A stretch of DNA of 64,000 nt from Engraulis encrasicolus (GCF_034702125.1 NC_085861.1:47016222-47080221); one strand, 5' to 3'. Numbered from the stretch's first letter, positions 13,801 through 23,083 are shown. Numbers and translations: made by a program. The notes: generated by a model from the sequence alone, not told the origin.

Positions 13801-16800
13801 TCATAGTTTAGTATTTAATGCTGTTGATAATTTTTACATTTAGTATCAACCACAAGCTATCTATAGAAAAATCATGGTTGACCTTATTATTTGTTGTCTG
13901 GAGATATGTCCCATAATGTGCTTAAGCTTCAAGGGTGCCAATACTAACTGGATGCACTGTAAATGCAGTTCACCTATACATGGGTTCCGGCTGGTTGTAC
14001 ACAAACGAATGCGTACACAGCCAGGGATTAAAAAACGCTAGGCGGCAAGGTGTTTAACATAGGAAGTTCCATTGGACCAGTGTAGTGCGTGGTTAGAACC
14101 TATTTTCTCGTCGTGTGGATGTTGCGATTTCTGTGGCCTCTGTACTGCTACCAACTCCATTCTGGGATAACATATCTTAACGTGAGTGCATCAGAATTGA
14201 TTCATATGCTTTGTAAATTAAGTTATATTGTATCACACCAATCACACGTGGGGAGGACGTTTGAGTGACGGCAGCTTCCAAACAATCAGAGGCTGCCTCC
14301 GATCGCGAAACCCCGCCTTGACAGCAGTGGCTAACACTGTGTTATTTAGGGAGCATGCCAAAGCATTACCAGCGACATGATAGTAGCCTATTTTCTTCTA
14401 AACGTGTCACCGACTGTACACCATGCGAGCAAGTGGATAAAACCGCCAGCCGACAAGACAACAGGTTCTTGACATACACTGTGCAGGGCTCCAATGGGAC
14501 TTCCAATGATAAACACCTAGCTGCCTAGCATTTTGGGATCCCTGGCTGTGCGCGCACTTAAAAGTTTACAAATATTCAAAATATATGTATAGAATACATT
14601 GAGTTGCGACCATGTGATTGGCTGATTTGAAATTTGCGTCAACAAGCAGTTTGACAGGTGTGCCTCATAAAATGTCTGTCTTGATTGAGTAGATACGTCG
14701 CTTTGACCATTCATTCATCTGTTCTGTTCTGTGTCCTCAGTGTTGAACCTAATTCCGAACACCATTTGAGGGCAGGATTGCGAAAATGTAAGTTTGATCA
14801 CAGACTGCATGGTATTACAGCAAGCACACACAATATCCTCTTCCAGTGCCCCACTCTCACCCCTCTTATTATATTAATACGGTATGCAGTAAATCATTAC
14901 TACTTTATTGTTGCTATTGTATTAGTGTAACCAGTGGCAGATAAGCTGCTTGTTTTTCTCGACTACACCACTTGGGGGCGCTACCCCAAGACTACAACAC
15001 AGACCCAAAAGGCTTCACAGGTTCGGATGTGCAAAAGTTTTTTTTATTTGTAAGAATGAGGACAAGAGGTGTACAAATACAATTTCTTTTTAGATGCGTC
15101 CAACACATCTCTATAAGAGACTTTGGTGTCCGCCCGTCCGCCCGTGATGTGTTTCTGAATTGTGATTCCCTCTTGTGTCCACAAGGTGGCAGAGCTCCGG
15201 TTTGGCCTGGAGCTCATGCGTGCAAGCCAAAACGTCTATCATAATGGTTAGCAAACCGGCTACACAGCTGATTGATTGCATTCTGACACAACTGCAGAAG
15301 CACAGAAGTCTGTATGCATATTCCATCCATGTGTGCTAGGCGAGTTCCTAAACATTCACACAACGACGTCTTCAGATAAGGAGGATAACTGTCAAGCGCC
15401 ACACTCAACAAACTTTTCATGGTCTGTACATCAAGCGGAGCACAAAAAATAGGAAGACACCAGACATTTGCAGATAGCGTTTGCGTAGGCCTACACACTA
15501 CACAGCGTCACCACTCAAAAGAAACAACACCCATAGAAGAAAACAACAGCCCGAACACCGGCAATCCCCTGATTTTTTTTGACAATGCTGTGAGAAGTGC
15601 AGGCAAGAAAGCAACTCGCGCATTGAGCGTGGAGTAGGTTACTTCGATACTTCGATTAGATTTCACAGGCACGCGAGCGCAGGGAGAGTGAAGGCTGTGT
15701 TTCTGTTTATCTTACGCACGCACGTCTTTTTAAAGGGTTTGTTCGGGGCGACCGCTTGACAGAGAGCGTGCTTTTCGGTGATTGATTAGTTTTTTGGAAC
15801 TTAGGGTGTCTGTAACGTCTACGAACACAATATCCACGTGAAAACGCAAATGCCTGCAAATAAAGTAAAATAAAATAAAACCGATTTTCTGTCAGAAAAC
15901 AGTGTGCACCTGTCGCCTACTCTGTCTACTTCCCACAGCGGCATTGCAAGTAGCCTATTCCATGAAATCCAACATCAACGTCACTTCAAATAGGTGACAG
16001 CAAGCATGCACACATGAAATAACACTTCAGTGAGGGGGGGAAATCACTGCTCTCATATTAAAGTGAAAAGAGGATTACAGAAAATTTCACATTTTAGTTT
16101 GTTTAATGTTTGCATGCAAAATTGCAAATATTCATTGAAATCTGTCCACAAAGGGTTGTAACCCAAGATTGTCCCCTAGCTCAATTCGCCTTAGGCCCCC
16201 AAATTGCTAAGTAAGGGATTATTTTGAAAAGACAGTAACATGTAATCAGCAATGCATTACAGTTTTTGAGTAACTTGCCCAACACTGTTGAAATCCTATG
16301 GTACTTTTTCAAATCCAGGCTCACAAATCCTATGGTACTTTTTCAAATCCAGGCTTATACATGGTAGGCGTATTGATAAACTGCCTTGACAGGTTATGAG
16401 GAGGCCAGGGGCAGGGCTTTGAACCGGTTCAAGGAACGAAAACGAAAACCAGGAACTTTTTGTATTTTAAAGGGAACAGAAACGAAACCGGAAACGTTAT
16501 TATTTTTTATGTTCGGGAACGGAAACACTTATTTAAAAATAATGGTAACCGGTTAATACCGGTTAATACCGTTCCTCAAACAAAAAAAAAAAGTAATTAT
16601 TTTCCTGTGCACGTTACCATGACGGCTGAGGTTCACGTCCTGTGTGACATCAGACATTCTCTGACTGAATGGAGAGAGAGCTGTGGATTACAAAGTCTCC
16701 ACTCCACATCTTAAATAAGAGAAACCAATGCAAAAGGGCAGTCTCTCCATTGCATCATTGTAAGATATTGCAGAAAAGCGTGTGTAAAGCGAGTGCGAGA

Positions 16801-19800
16801 ATGTTCGCCGTTATTGGGCATCCATGGGCGCTTCAAATATGCACAAACTCACAATGTCCATCATAGCGCTCGCCGTGACCCAAGTCAGCGTGGAGCACGC
16901 ATTTTCATCATTGAGGTTTATTCTCCGCTTAGGTCGTCCCTGAATGACAAAATTCTGGAGGATATTCTTTTCATCCACTTGAATAAACAGTTTGGAATGT
17001 AGGCTGACTCATTTGCACTTCCGTCTTTCTTGGTTAATTAACGTCAGTCAGACCTATGGGGAGTAATCAGCTGACAGGAACGAAATTAACCGTTCCGGGA
17101 ACAGTATTTTTTTGTTCTAACCGGTTCGGGAACGTCAATTTTTTGGTGGAACGCATAACCGGAAACATTATAATTCCGTTTCTGTTCAGAACGGAACTTT
17201 TGGAAAAAAATAACGGTTCAAAGCCCTGGACAGGGGGGCGTTTGGGCAAAAAAGGTACAGAATGGGCATAGACGGACGCATCTGTTGTCTGTTGCCTGTC
17301 GGACTTGTCATTTTTCTTCTCAGTTCAACAGTTAGGAAAATGGAGTCACAAGGCAAATTCACAATATTATTTCATAAATAGATCAATAGAAAGTTTAATT
17401 TAATTTCTTTTTAAATAGTCTTCATTAGGTACCAATGGCAATCACAATTTACAAAAATCAAGGGATCTCTATAGGCTACTCCTCCTCACACTCACCAACC
17501 ACCTGTAGTATAACCTGGAGAGGAAAGGGTTTAGAAGGCAGACTAGACAGGAAAGCCACCACCAGTGCACCCAACACCGCAAGTCACTGCAATACTGCAA
17601 AAGAGGGAAGAAAAGCAAATTAAAGACAATACACTGCAAACTTCAATTCTACTCACTACAAATAAGGAACATCGAATACACACAGAAAGAGAGAAGAAAG
17701 TCTGCTCTACTAGTCCTAAGCACTCCACATGGGAGTCAGGTGGAGGAGAGCTAGAGGGGAGAGAAGCTAGTCCCACTTTAACCTACTGGAGCTGGATTGC
17801 TTGCTGAAATGAATCCAAAATTGACAAAGACAATTGGGGAAGAACGTAAAGCCAAAAAACAAAAGCAGCAATAGCGAAGCAGCACAATGCAGCAACACAA
17901 AACACACAAAAACAAAAGACACAAACGCACTCACACTCACACTCACACACGCAGTAGTGGTTTCACACGCACATGCACGCTCACACTAACACACATTAAA
18001 GGCAGCTCCAGTAATACCGGCCTCTCACGTCAACTGGGAGCTGGGACGCACAAACAGCGACAGTGTAGGGGAAATAATGAAAAGGCAGCGACAGCAATCA
18101 CCCACTCCAGGCAAAACAGCAGTAGCGGTTGGGGTTAGACCTCTAAAGCGAAGGCAGCATGTTAATAGCGTACTACAGGGATACTTGGATAAGGTGAACA
18201 TGACATATAAACTTACCGGGTCGGAGCTGGTCGCGTTGTTTGCTGACTAAATATTGGATACACCGTAGGCCTACGCCCGTTTCTGGCATGAGCACACATT
18301 ACATTACATTACATTACATTACATTGCACTTAGCTGACGCTTTCATTTATTCAAAGCGACTTACAGTTCTTTTTCAGTTCTTTTCTTTTTCAGGGTATTG
18401 GTTACAGTCCCTGGAGCAATGTGGGGTTAGGTGCCTTGCTCAAGGGCACTTCAGCCATGGATGCAGATGAAAGGAGAGGACAGGGGGGTTCCGAACCTGC
18501 AACCCCTACATTGAAAGACCACTCTCTAACCACTAGGCCACGGCTGCCCGTTTCCGAGTTTCCGAGTTTCCACAAAGCAAGGTGGCAGAAGTAAACAACT
18601 GCCCAAACGGCAGGTGAAGAGACAGCACAGCCTCCACGCTCCGAATGACCGAAAGGAGCTTATGCAATAATAATAATAATAATACATTTTATTTTTGAGC
18701 GCCTTTCAAGATACCCAAGGACACTTTACAATCAAAACAAATACATAACAGTAGGAAAAGTAAAACAAAGCTTCAGTGAATTAACAATAGGAGAGTAATT
18801 AAAATGCAAAAATAAAATAGAAATAAAAGTCCAATAAAGATAAATGTTTTCAAGTGAGAAAAAGAAGTAGAATGCATTTGAAAATAAAATAAAATGAGGG
18901 GAAAATAATATATATATATATATATAACATATAATATAATATGTAAAATTAAAAATAAACTGATGATTAAAATAAAGTGGAAGTGCATGTCAATGAAGTG
19001 GAAAAGCAGAAATGAAAAGGTGTGTCTTCAGCTTGGATTTAAAAATAGATCGTGTAGAACACTGACGAAGTGACAGTGGGAGTGAATTCCAAAGTTTGGG
19101 GCCAACAACACTAAATGCCCTGTCGCCCATGGTGCGCAGGTGTGTGGAGGGAACTGTAAGGAGGAGTGAGTCAGTGGAGCGTAGTGTGCGGGTGGGATTG
19201 TATGGGGTGAGGAGACTTGTGATGTAGGAGGGTGCAAGGTTGTGCTGGGCCTTGTATACAAGGAGGAGGATTGCAATGCACCGATCTGGCATAACCGCAT
19301 GAAGCGACTAAAGGCGACGAAGCAGCGCAGCTCACAACGAGCAGAAGCGGATAGCACAGAGGCACAGCCAACTCTTCGGAGCCCAACAGATCCAACGCAG
19401 CTGGCTACTACCAGAGAGGATTTATAGAGGTAGAAAGGCTATGGTACTACTAGCTCGAAACAAGCCCGAAGTCCGGTGACATAAGACATTACATGCAAAA
19501 TGATATACCCAATTGTCGCCATATGTCAAAGCATATTTTTTTATTCTTAGACCTGAGCTGCAAGGTAAACCCCAAATTAATTTTGCTGTTCTCTAACAAA
19601 GGACTATGTGAAACATTAGATACATCAATGATCCATCACTTTTCAGAGTTGCCCTGGACTTGGTTTTATGTGCAGTTTTCCTTAAGGGGATGCTCATGTT
19701 CACTTTCCAATTTTGTTCTTTTAGTTCGCCCTTGCGCTATACAGTGCTATTAAGTATCTTCCTGTGTTGCACTGGCCTAATGGTAGCAAATAAATGAAAA

Positions 19801-20554
19801 CTGTGTAGCCCTAAATGGTCCAAGATTACTCCCATCCAATCACTTGTAATATATCTGCTATAAGGTGTAACTTATAATTCACTCATGCATTATCCATTTA
19901 CATCAGAACACTGTCCCGAGTTCTCTGTGATGGTTTTTGAGAACATGGGCAAATTGTGAGAATCATTCAAGAAATGTACCAAAGGGATTGTGTGTGTAAA
20001 AGTCTAAGATGTCTTTTTTTCCCCTCATTGATTCAGATTTATGCAACCTCACACTGGATTCAAATACAACAATACAACAAGGGAACACCAGACTTTCTCT
20101 GCTGAAAGACGACAGAAGTGTGATCTGCAAAATATATATCACTGGCATAGCTGGCAGCTGTAGTGGATTTGGTCAAGTAATGTGCAAAGAGGCTTCGACG
20201 GGATGCTGTTATTGGGAAGGAGATTGGGTTGGCCGAGTCCATGTTGGTGTTGCTTATAAAATTAACATTTCTAAACTTGGACAGAATGAGAAATCCTGGT
20301 GCATGGTCTGCTTCAATGACTACTACACTGCGAAACACAAGAACATTGGCACTATCATACCAGCTCTCCATTTTGATGCTCAGAGAGTGGGCGTCTTCCT
20401 AGACTTTCCAGCAGGATCGCTTTCATTTTACCGTGTAGATCCTGATCAGAGTCTTCACCATCTTCACACATTTTATTCCAATTTCACAGAACCTCTATAT
20501 CCTGCAGTAATGCTTGAATCCATTGGCAGCTTTGAGTTGACCGATGATTATTGA
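35..20554 (+). CDS. NLRC3-like NOD receptor (FISNA-NACHT-LRR-B30.2), 5'-partial, 7 exons
   Basis: Cytosolic innate-immune NOD-like receptor of the large fish NLR-C group. I join exons 35-1832, 5842-6009, 6449-6619, 6715-6888, 13381-13551, 14741-14787 and 20037-20554; every junction has AG/GT and a matching phase, giving 1014 open codons to the TGA at 20552-20554. Domain order is FISNA, NACHT (Walker A GIAGIGKT, Walker B FIFDGLDE, WVTSRPAA), helical region, about eight LRRs on four exons, a short linker, then PRY-SPRY/B30.2. In this family ATP binding drives oligomerisation and the LRR or B30.2 part is thought to sense ligand. The N-terminal exon(s), which may encode a pyrin or other effector domain, lie left of the window. 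No stop or frameshift is seen. Fish genomes carry very many such genes, so I give no symbol. Confidence is high for the family and lower for the completeness of the LRR set. Confidence 0.9.
1833..2305 (+). other. NLR intron A, first part
   Basis: AT-rich intron sequence with a short (AAT)n run at about 2095-2120. No gene or recognised element. Confidence 0.6.
2306..3600 (-). mobile_element. LTR-like element 1 (solo LTR candidate), antisense in NLR intron A
   Basis: Imperfect 16-base terminal inverted ends, TGTAGTAAGGTGGACC at 2306 and GGTCTACCCTGTTACA ending at 3600. Read on the minus strand there is a TATA-like TTTTTATAAAAA near 3465-3478, a donor-like CGGTAAGC shortly after, and AATAAA near 2495. 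A CGACTACGCCAC box followed by a TAGGGG/CCCCTA stem-loop is near 2380-2410. No convincing target duplication is seen. It shares this layout with the elements at 8641 and 14926. The family is not identified. Confidence 0.45.
3601..4280. other. NLR intron A, middle part
   Basis: Moderately GC-rich non-coding sequence. Small ORFs here have no recognisable similarity. Nothing else seen. Confidence 0.5.
4281..4446. repeat. Degenerate minisatellite, unit about 28 bp
   Basis: Repeated GACTTT-TTTCTCGAAA-TTTC units with alternating TCGAAA and TCAAAA cores, about six copies. The ORF across it is a by-product of the repeat. Confidence 0.75.
4447..5841. other. NLR intron A, last part
   Basis: No coding or mobile-element signature recognised. 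A moderately CpG-containing stretch lies at about 5040-5350. Confidence 0.5.
5842..6009 (+). CDS. NLR exon B: LRR pair
   Basis: 168 bases between an acceptor ending CTCAG at 5841 and a GTCAGT donor. Phase 2 on both sides. It encodes LASCQLDEKSYASLAKAL, then LSDLDLSSNEVQEPGLKLL, a typical NLRC3-type leucine-rich repeat unit. Confidence 0.85.
6449..6619 (+). CDS. NLR exon C: LRR pair
   Basis: 171 bases, acceptor ending TTACAG, donor GTAGAC, phase 2 on both sides. It encodes IAHCKLTKDSCILVASVL, then LLRELDLSYNDLQDSGVEKL, matching the NLRC3 LRR consensus. Confidence 0.87.
6715..6888 (+). CDS. NLR exon D: LRR pair
   Basis: 174 bases, acceptor ending TTGCAG at 6714, donor GTAGCG at 6889, phase 2 on both sides. 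It encodes IAACNLTKSSCEAVGKVL, then CLRDLDMSDNDLGDPGVTLL. The intron before it is only 95 bases. Confidence 0.87.
7168..7899. mobile_element. Tc1/mariner element, deleted, long inverted repeats
   Basis: Starts CAGTGGTGCTCATATG and ends with its complement CATATGAGCACCACTG, flanked on both sides by the TA target (7166-7167 and 7900-7901). Inverted repeats of about 210 bp (7168-7378 and 7686-7899) enclose about 300 bp. That centre contains a decayed transposase end reading SPDLNIIEPL, the D34E-type catalytic region of Tc1 transposases. It cannot encode an active protein. Confidence 0.85.
8197..8284 (+). repeat. Direct repeat copy 1 (intact paralogue of an interrupted copy)
   Basis: A stretch containing TGCAAATAGGT, TCCAAGCTTT and AGCTATGATAACCAA recurs at 8499-8571 and continues at 10286-10303. 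The second copy is split by the nested insertions at 8572-10277. Confidence 0.7.
8572..10277. mobile_element. hAT-type MITE, split by an LTR-like insertion
   Basis: Ends CAGGGCCGCTGACA and GTCAGCTTCCCTG, with a perfect 8-bp target duplication ATGATATA at 8564-8571 and 10278-10285. Without the insertion at 8641-10176 the element is about 166 bp. A related fragment is at 43501-43624. Confidence 0.8.
8641..10176 (-). mobile_element. LTR-like element 2 (solo LTR candidate) inside a hAT MITE
   Basis: Runs from TGTAG to TTACA, flanked by TATA at 8637-8640 and 10177-10180. The borders are confirmed by the uninterrupted related MITE at 43.5 kb. On the minus strand it has a TATA-like CATAAATA near 10085, a donor-like CGGTAAGC near 10060, and AATAAA near 8840. 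The CGACTACGCCAC box with a CCCCCGG/CCGGGGG-type hairpin is near 8670-8705. A CA-rich patch lies at 9470-9580. No protein gene is present. Confidence 0.55.
10286..11745. other. NLR intron D segment without recognised features
   Basis: After the end of the split direct repeat, non-coding sequence with no recognised gene or bounded element. Confidence 0.5.
11750..12091. mobile_element. piggyBac-like foldback MITE
   Basis: The 342-bp element is nearly one long inverted repeat. Ends are AGGGGTATGCC and GGCATACCCCT, flanked by TTAA at 11746-11749 and 12092-12095, the target used by piggyBac-type transposases. The arms also share TTTCATGTTAAG, GCTTTAAGACAAG and GTCGCTAAGCTAGTGAAAG with their complements. 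The centre is near 11915-11925. Confidence 0.8.
12096..12622. mobile_element. MITE copy 1 of a tandem pair (TAA target)
   Basis: Left end GCCGGGCATACACT, right end CACAGTGTAAGCCCAGC, imperfect inverted repeats flanked by TAA. About 72-75% similar by eye to the adjacent copy. A TAA target suggests PIF/Harbinger, but I see no transposase. Open frames here are not genes. Confidence 0.65.
12626..13143. mobile_element. MITE copy 2 of a tandem pair
   Basis: Same ends as the preceding copy (GCCAGGCATACACTG and CCAGTGTAAGCCCAT), same orientation, sharing a TAA junction with it at 12623-12625. Internal landmarks such as GAGCCGACAGTCGGATGCGAG occur in both. Confidence 0.65.
13381..13551 (+). CDS. NLR exon E: LRR pair
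   Basis: 171 bases, acceptor ending TTTGTAG at 13380, donor GTAAAT at 13552, phase 2 on both sides. It encodes LRGCVVTERGCKSLTTAL, then HLRELDMSYNSPALGEELL. It is separated from exon D by a 6.5-kb intron filled with mobile elements. Confidence 0.87.
13552..14010. other. NLR intron E, first part
   Basis: AT-rich non-coding sequence. Nothing recognised. Confidence 0.5.
14011..14554. mobile_element. Terminal-inverted-repeat element, about 545 bp
   Basis: The left arm from GCGTACACAGCCAGGGAT and the right arm ending ATCCCTGGCTGTGCGCGC are inverted copies over about 75 bases, including GCTAGGC, AGGTGTTTA and CCATTGGA blocks. No coding sequence. Superfamily not determined because no clear target duplication is visible. 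Confidence 0.65.
14741..14787 (+). CDS. NLR exon F: 47-base linker exon before B30.2
   Basis: Acceptor ends GTCCTCAG at 14740 and the donor is GTAAGT at 14788. It enters in phase 2 and leaves in phase 1. It encodes VEPNSEHHLRAGLRK, the short charged linker that precedes B30.2 in fish NLRC3-like proteins. It is too short to stand as an ORF; I identify it by splice sites, phase and family pattern. Confidence 0.8.
14926..15810 (-). mobile_element. LTR-like element 3 (border uncertain on the right)
   Basis: Starts TGTAACCAGTGG and carries CGACTACACCACTTGGGG with a TTGGGG/CCCCAA stem-loop near 14960-14988. It then has AGGCTTCACAGGTTC and, on the minus strand, AATAAA near 15045. Minus-strand TTTAAAAAGACG near 15730 and a donor-like GCGTAAG match the positions seen in elements 1 and 2. 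It is more diverged and its right end is not defined. Confidence 0.35.
16291..16355 (+). repeat. Tandem duplication of 31 bp, period 34
   Basis: The unit beginning AAATCCTATGGTACTTTTTC is present twice without change at 16291-16321 and 16325-16355. Confidence 0.9.
16412..17228 (+). mobile_element. hAT element, internally deleted, with transposase C-terminal fossil
   Basis: Ends CAGGGCTTTGAACCG and CGGTTCAAAGCCCTG, with flanking 8-mers GCCAGGGG and GACAGGGG (7 of 8 match). The centre, about 16850-17000, encodes in two frames LALAVTQVSVEHAFSSLRFI and then SLNDKILEDILFIHLNKQF before a stop. This is the C-terminal dimerisation (hATC) region of hAT transposases. A frameshift and large deletion make it inactive. 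Confidence 0.85.
16850..17002 (+). pseudogene. hAT transposase C-terminal fragment
   Basis: hATC dimerisation motif split between two reading frames inside the element at 16412-17228. No N-terminal zinc finger or catalytic core remains. Confidence 0.7.
17229..18295. other. NLR intron F segment without recognised gene
   Basis: Contains a short CA/ACTC-rich patch at 17925-18000. Otherwise no feature recognised. Confidence 0.5.
18296..18549 (-). mobile_element. tRNA-derived SINE (V-SINE-like)
   Basis: On the minus strand the head reads GCAGCCGTGGCCTAGTGGTT (A-box-like), followed by GGTTGCAGGTTCGGAAC (B-box-like). A core with TTGAGCAAGGCACCTAACCC follows, then the tail TAAGTCGCTTTGAATAAA and (GTAAT)n at 18296-18325. 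This head, core and tail layout is that of the fish V-SINE type, named from memory of the family. It is not a functional tRNA gene. Confidence 0.75.
18665..19272 (-). mobile_element. L2-type LINE 3' end, copy 1 (5'-truncated)
   Basis: Nearly the same sequence as the 3' part of the LINE at 26099-27470: a 3' (AAT)n tail, ACATTTTATTTTTGAGCGCC, and the C-terminal ORF2 motif VGPKLWNSLPLSLRQCS. Truncated before the reverse transcriptase domain. Confidence 0.85.
19273..20036. other. NLR intron F, last part
   Basis: No gene or element recognised. Ends in the pyrimidine-rich acceptor of the B30.2 exon. Confidence 0.55.
20037..20554 (+). CDS. NLR exon G: PRY-SPRY (B30.2) and stop
   Basis: Acceptor ends ATTCAG at 20036. 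The leading AT joins the T of exon F to make Tyr, giving KYLCNLTLDSNT, the usual start of this fish B30.2 domain. Visible motifs are STGCCYWEGDW, KSWCMVCFND, RVGVFLDFPAGSLSFYRV and FTEPLYPAV. The PRY part departs from the usual pattern (see findings). TGA is at 20552-20554. Confidence 0.88.
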
Positions 20555-20891
20555 CCTATTAACCTATTGCTTAACGGGCAAAGGCAGACATCCTAAGTCT
20601 CTTTGAAGCTCCTGGAGGCTATTACTGTACATATTCATATTGATTCTTGCCTAGCCGATGTCCATATAGTATGAGATAATCATGTGTAGATGACTGTGAC
20701 AATGGTGTTGCCTGTAGATCAATATGACTTTGGGGGGCCCATGCTTTGTAGGGGTCCACAGGGGAATATTATGGTTTGGCTAAGGGCATTGTTTGCTTTC
20801 AGGGGTGCTCATAATTTCTTACAAAACCTGTTTGATACTTTACAAATATAGATGTTGAGTCTTTTACTGACAGTGTCTTCTTGGTATGATA

Positions 20892-21475
20892 GTAACTCAG
20901 ACTTGTGACTCAGCATTTTATTTATTTATTTTTTTAATATATATTTTTAGGGACTTTTATGCCTTTATTTGACAGGACAGTTGAAGATGGGGACAGGAAG
21001 TGAATGGGACAGAGAGACGGGAGGATCGGGAAATGACCCCGGCCGGACTCGAACCGGGGTCCCCGTGGATGGGCATGCAAGCCCATATGTGGGGGGGCTT
21101 AGCGCGCTGCGCCACAGCGTCCCCCGACTCAGCATTTTCTGTGCATATGTGAATCCCCCAAAGTGTAGGCCTACCCAGAGCCCTCGGAAGTGAACCGTAC
21201 TGAGACCTTTATTGACATGGTCTCAGTATGGTTCGCTTATGAGTCCTGACAAGTTACACCTTTGAGGTGTTATAACTTGAGGAGAGTTCAACAGAGGACT
21301 GACACACCATAAAAGCCTAACCAGAAAGAGCAGCCGGTTCTTTTTGTAAAACACTCTCACAATATGAACAAAAACAGAACCGAGTCCTTTTACTGTCGGT
21401 TCACTTTTTGGTGCACTTTAAGAGGACTGGGTTTGATAAACTTAAAGGGGACTAGGTGTGAAAATACCCCTAGTT
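20892..21475 (+). mobile_element. 380-bp-family MITE copy A, split by a SINE
   Basis: Shares CTCGGAAGTGAACCGTACTG, CTTTTTGTAA...CACAATATGAACAAAAAC and the end AGGTGTGAAAA with copies at 22557 and 25511. Its left end is worn. A SINE at 20920-21125 interrupts it. Confidence 0.7.
20920..21125 (-). mobile_element. tRNA-derived SINE with 13-bp target duplication
   Basis: On the minus strand it reads GACGCTGTGGCGCAGCGCGC (A-box-like), then CCCCGGTTCGAGTCCGGCCG (B box), with an A/T-rich 3' tail. It is flanked by a perfect direct repeat GACTCAGCATTTT at 20907-20919 and 21126-21138, the mark of LINE-driven insertion. Confidence 0.85.
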
Positions 21476-21836
21476 CTAATGGTGTATAATAATGACAAAA
21501 CATTTTAGGGTTTACGTATGTGTATTTTATGTACTCTTTCGCTGGTTATTTGTAAGCAATGATTGATATTTTGCATTTCAACAGTTATGCTATATTGATA
21601 TTTTTACGATTTTTTTTCTTAAAATGTGAAGTCTTGACTTGAATCTTTTCTTCTGTTCATTGTGTCTTAATTCATGTTTGTTTCACCTTTATTCTTGGTC
21701 TGCCGTACACGTACAATTCTGAGATGGATCTTTGATTTAATGTAATGTATTTTAATAACTAAAAGACTACTGATACGTTCATTGATTCACATTTTCTCTA
21801 TATTTTTTAACTGGAACATTGTTGCTTTATTCTTTA

Positions 21837-21842
21837 AATAAA
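21837..21842 (+). terminator. Poly(A) signal AATAAA for the NLR gene
   Basis: Canonical hexamer 1.28 kb after the stop, followed within 40 bases by T-rich sequence. Confidence 0.45.
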
Positions 21843-22027
21843 AGGAGAAGACTCAAGGTTGACTTGTAGTTTTTTTCTTTCACACTCTGTAATGGCTTCT
21901 TCATTCTCTGACATTTAAATTGTTCTTTATTGTAAATAAGACTACTATATAAGCCACTTCAGACACAGAGAACATGTGTTTATGGAGAAGTGGTTGTGCT
22001 CCTCTTATATCTGACATAGCAGTAGAG

Positions 22028-22315
22028 CAGGGGTGGGGAACATATGAACCTATGTCTCGAAGGCCGTTTGCCGATATAATTGTAATGTTATGCAGCTTCA
22101 CATGAAATATGACATATTTTGTAATGGAATCTTAGAACATCCATTTGTAGTACAATTAAGTTATATTAAGGGGATCTAGAGAAGGTGGGGTCTGTTTTAA
22201 AGGTGGCTGCCTTCAATATAGGCCTAAAGAGCAGGGGGAAATCCTGGTTTGTGTTCATAGTACTTACCTCAGAGGACTTTTACGGCCCTCGAATGAAAAA
22301 GGTTCCCCACCCCTG
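22028..22315. mobile_element. hAT MITE, 288 bp
   Basis: Ends CAGGGGTGGGGAAC and GTTCCCCACCCCTG. Flanking 8-mers CAGTAGAG and GAGTGGAG match at 6 of 8 bases. No coding capacity. Confidence 0.8.
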
Positions 22316-22556
22316 GAGTGGAGAGACATGTTTCCTTATGCCTGGTCGCAGTTCCTCAGATTCCTGCTAGGATGGTTGCCAGGGCAACATAGAGTTGATA
22401 AGTAGGCTACTGTAGGAAGCTTGCCCAAGATGTAGGCTACTAAGCCAGCTGAAGTGAGTTAAACTGAGACCTTATGTCACATATAATGCATTGTATGTAT
22501 TGTATGTTATGGTAATTTAAATAGAAATCAGTTTTTTTCTGTCTGTCTGTCAGCAG

Positions 22557-22921
22557 TTTTCACACTTTGTCCCTTTCAGCCGCCTAAGCTGACTCAGCAT
22601 TTTTCCCGCATATGTGAACGCTCAAAAGTGGACCCAGACTCCTCGGAAGTGAACCGTACTGAGACCTTTACGGTTCGCTTATGAGTCCTGACAAGTTACA
22701 CTTGTGACTAGTAATCACTTAAGGAGGGCTCTAGAGGACCGGGTTTGATAAAAAAAGAAGAGTGACACCATAAAAAGCCTACCAGGAACAGAAAGATCAG
22801 CCAGTTCTTTTTGTAATACACTCACAATATGAACAAAAACAGAACTGTCGGTTCAGTTTTTGGTCCACTTAAAAAGGATTGTGTTTGGTTCACTTAAAGG
22901 GCACCAGGTGTGAAAACCCTA
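22557..22921 (+). mobile_element. 380-bp-family MITE copy B
   Basis: Uninterrupted copy. It starts TTTTCACAC and ends GGTGTGAAAA (inverted), and shares TCGGAAGTGAACCGTACTGA and ACAATATGAACAAAAACAGA with copy A. Confidence 0.75.
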
Positions 22922-23083
22922 TGTGTCTCTGAAATTATTTACACAGAAAGTATTTCCATAAGCACGTCAGAGTGTGTGAACATTCAAAGTAAGCATGTAA
23001 ATCGTTTGTGTGTACAGGTATATCTTGTCGTCATGAAACCTCAGTGTGTTCACATCCTTTCCAAAACCTAATAGGTCTACATG

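Larger units (their letters stand above)
20555..21860 (+). other. Probable NLR 3' UTR
   Basis: Non-coding sequence after the stop. A poly(A) signal AATAAA is at 21837-21842, followed by GT/T-rich sequence. The stretch contains a MITE copy interrupted by a SINE. An earlier cleavage site cannot be excluded without transcripts. Confidence 0.5.

Noticed and set aside
20920..21125. tRNA gene on the minus strand (also at 18480-18549 and 25330-25400)
   Set aside because: A- and B-box-like sequences are present, but the cloverleaf is not closed and SINE bodies and tails follow. In the copy at 20920 a 13-bp target duplication proves insertion.
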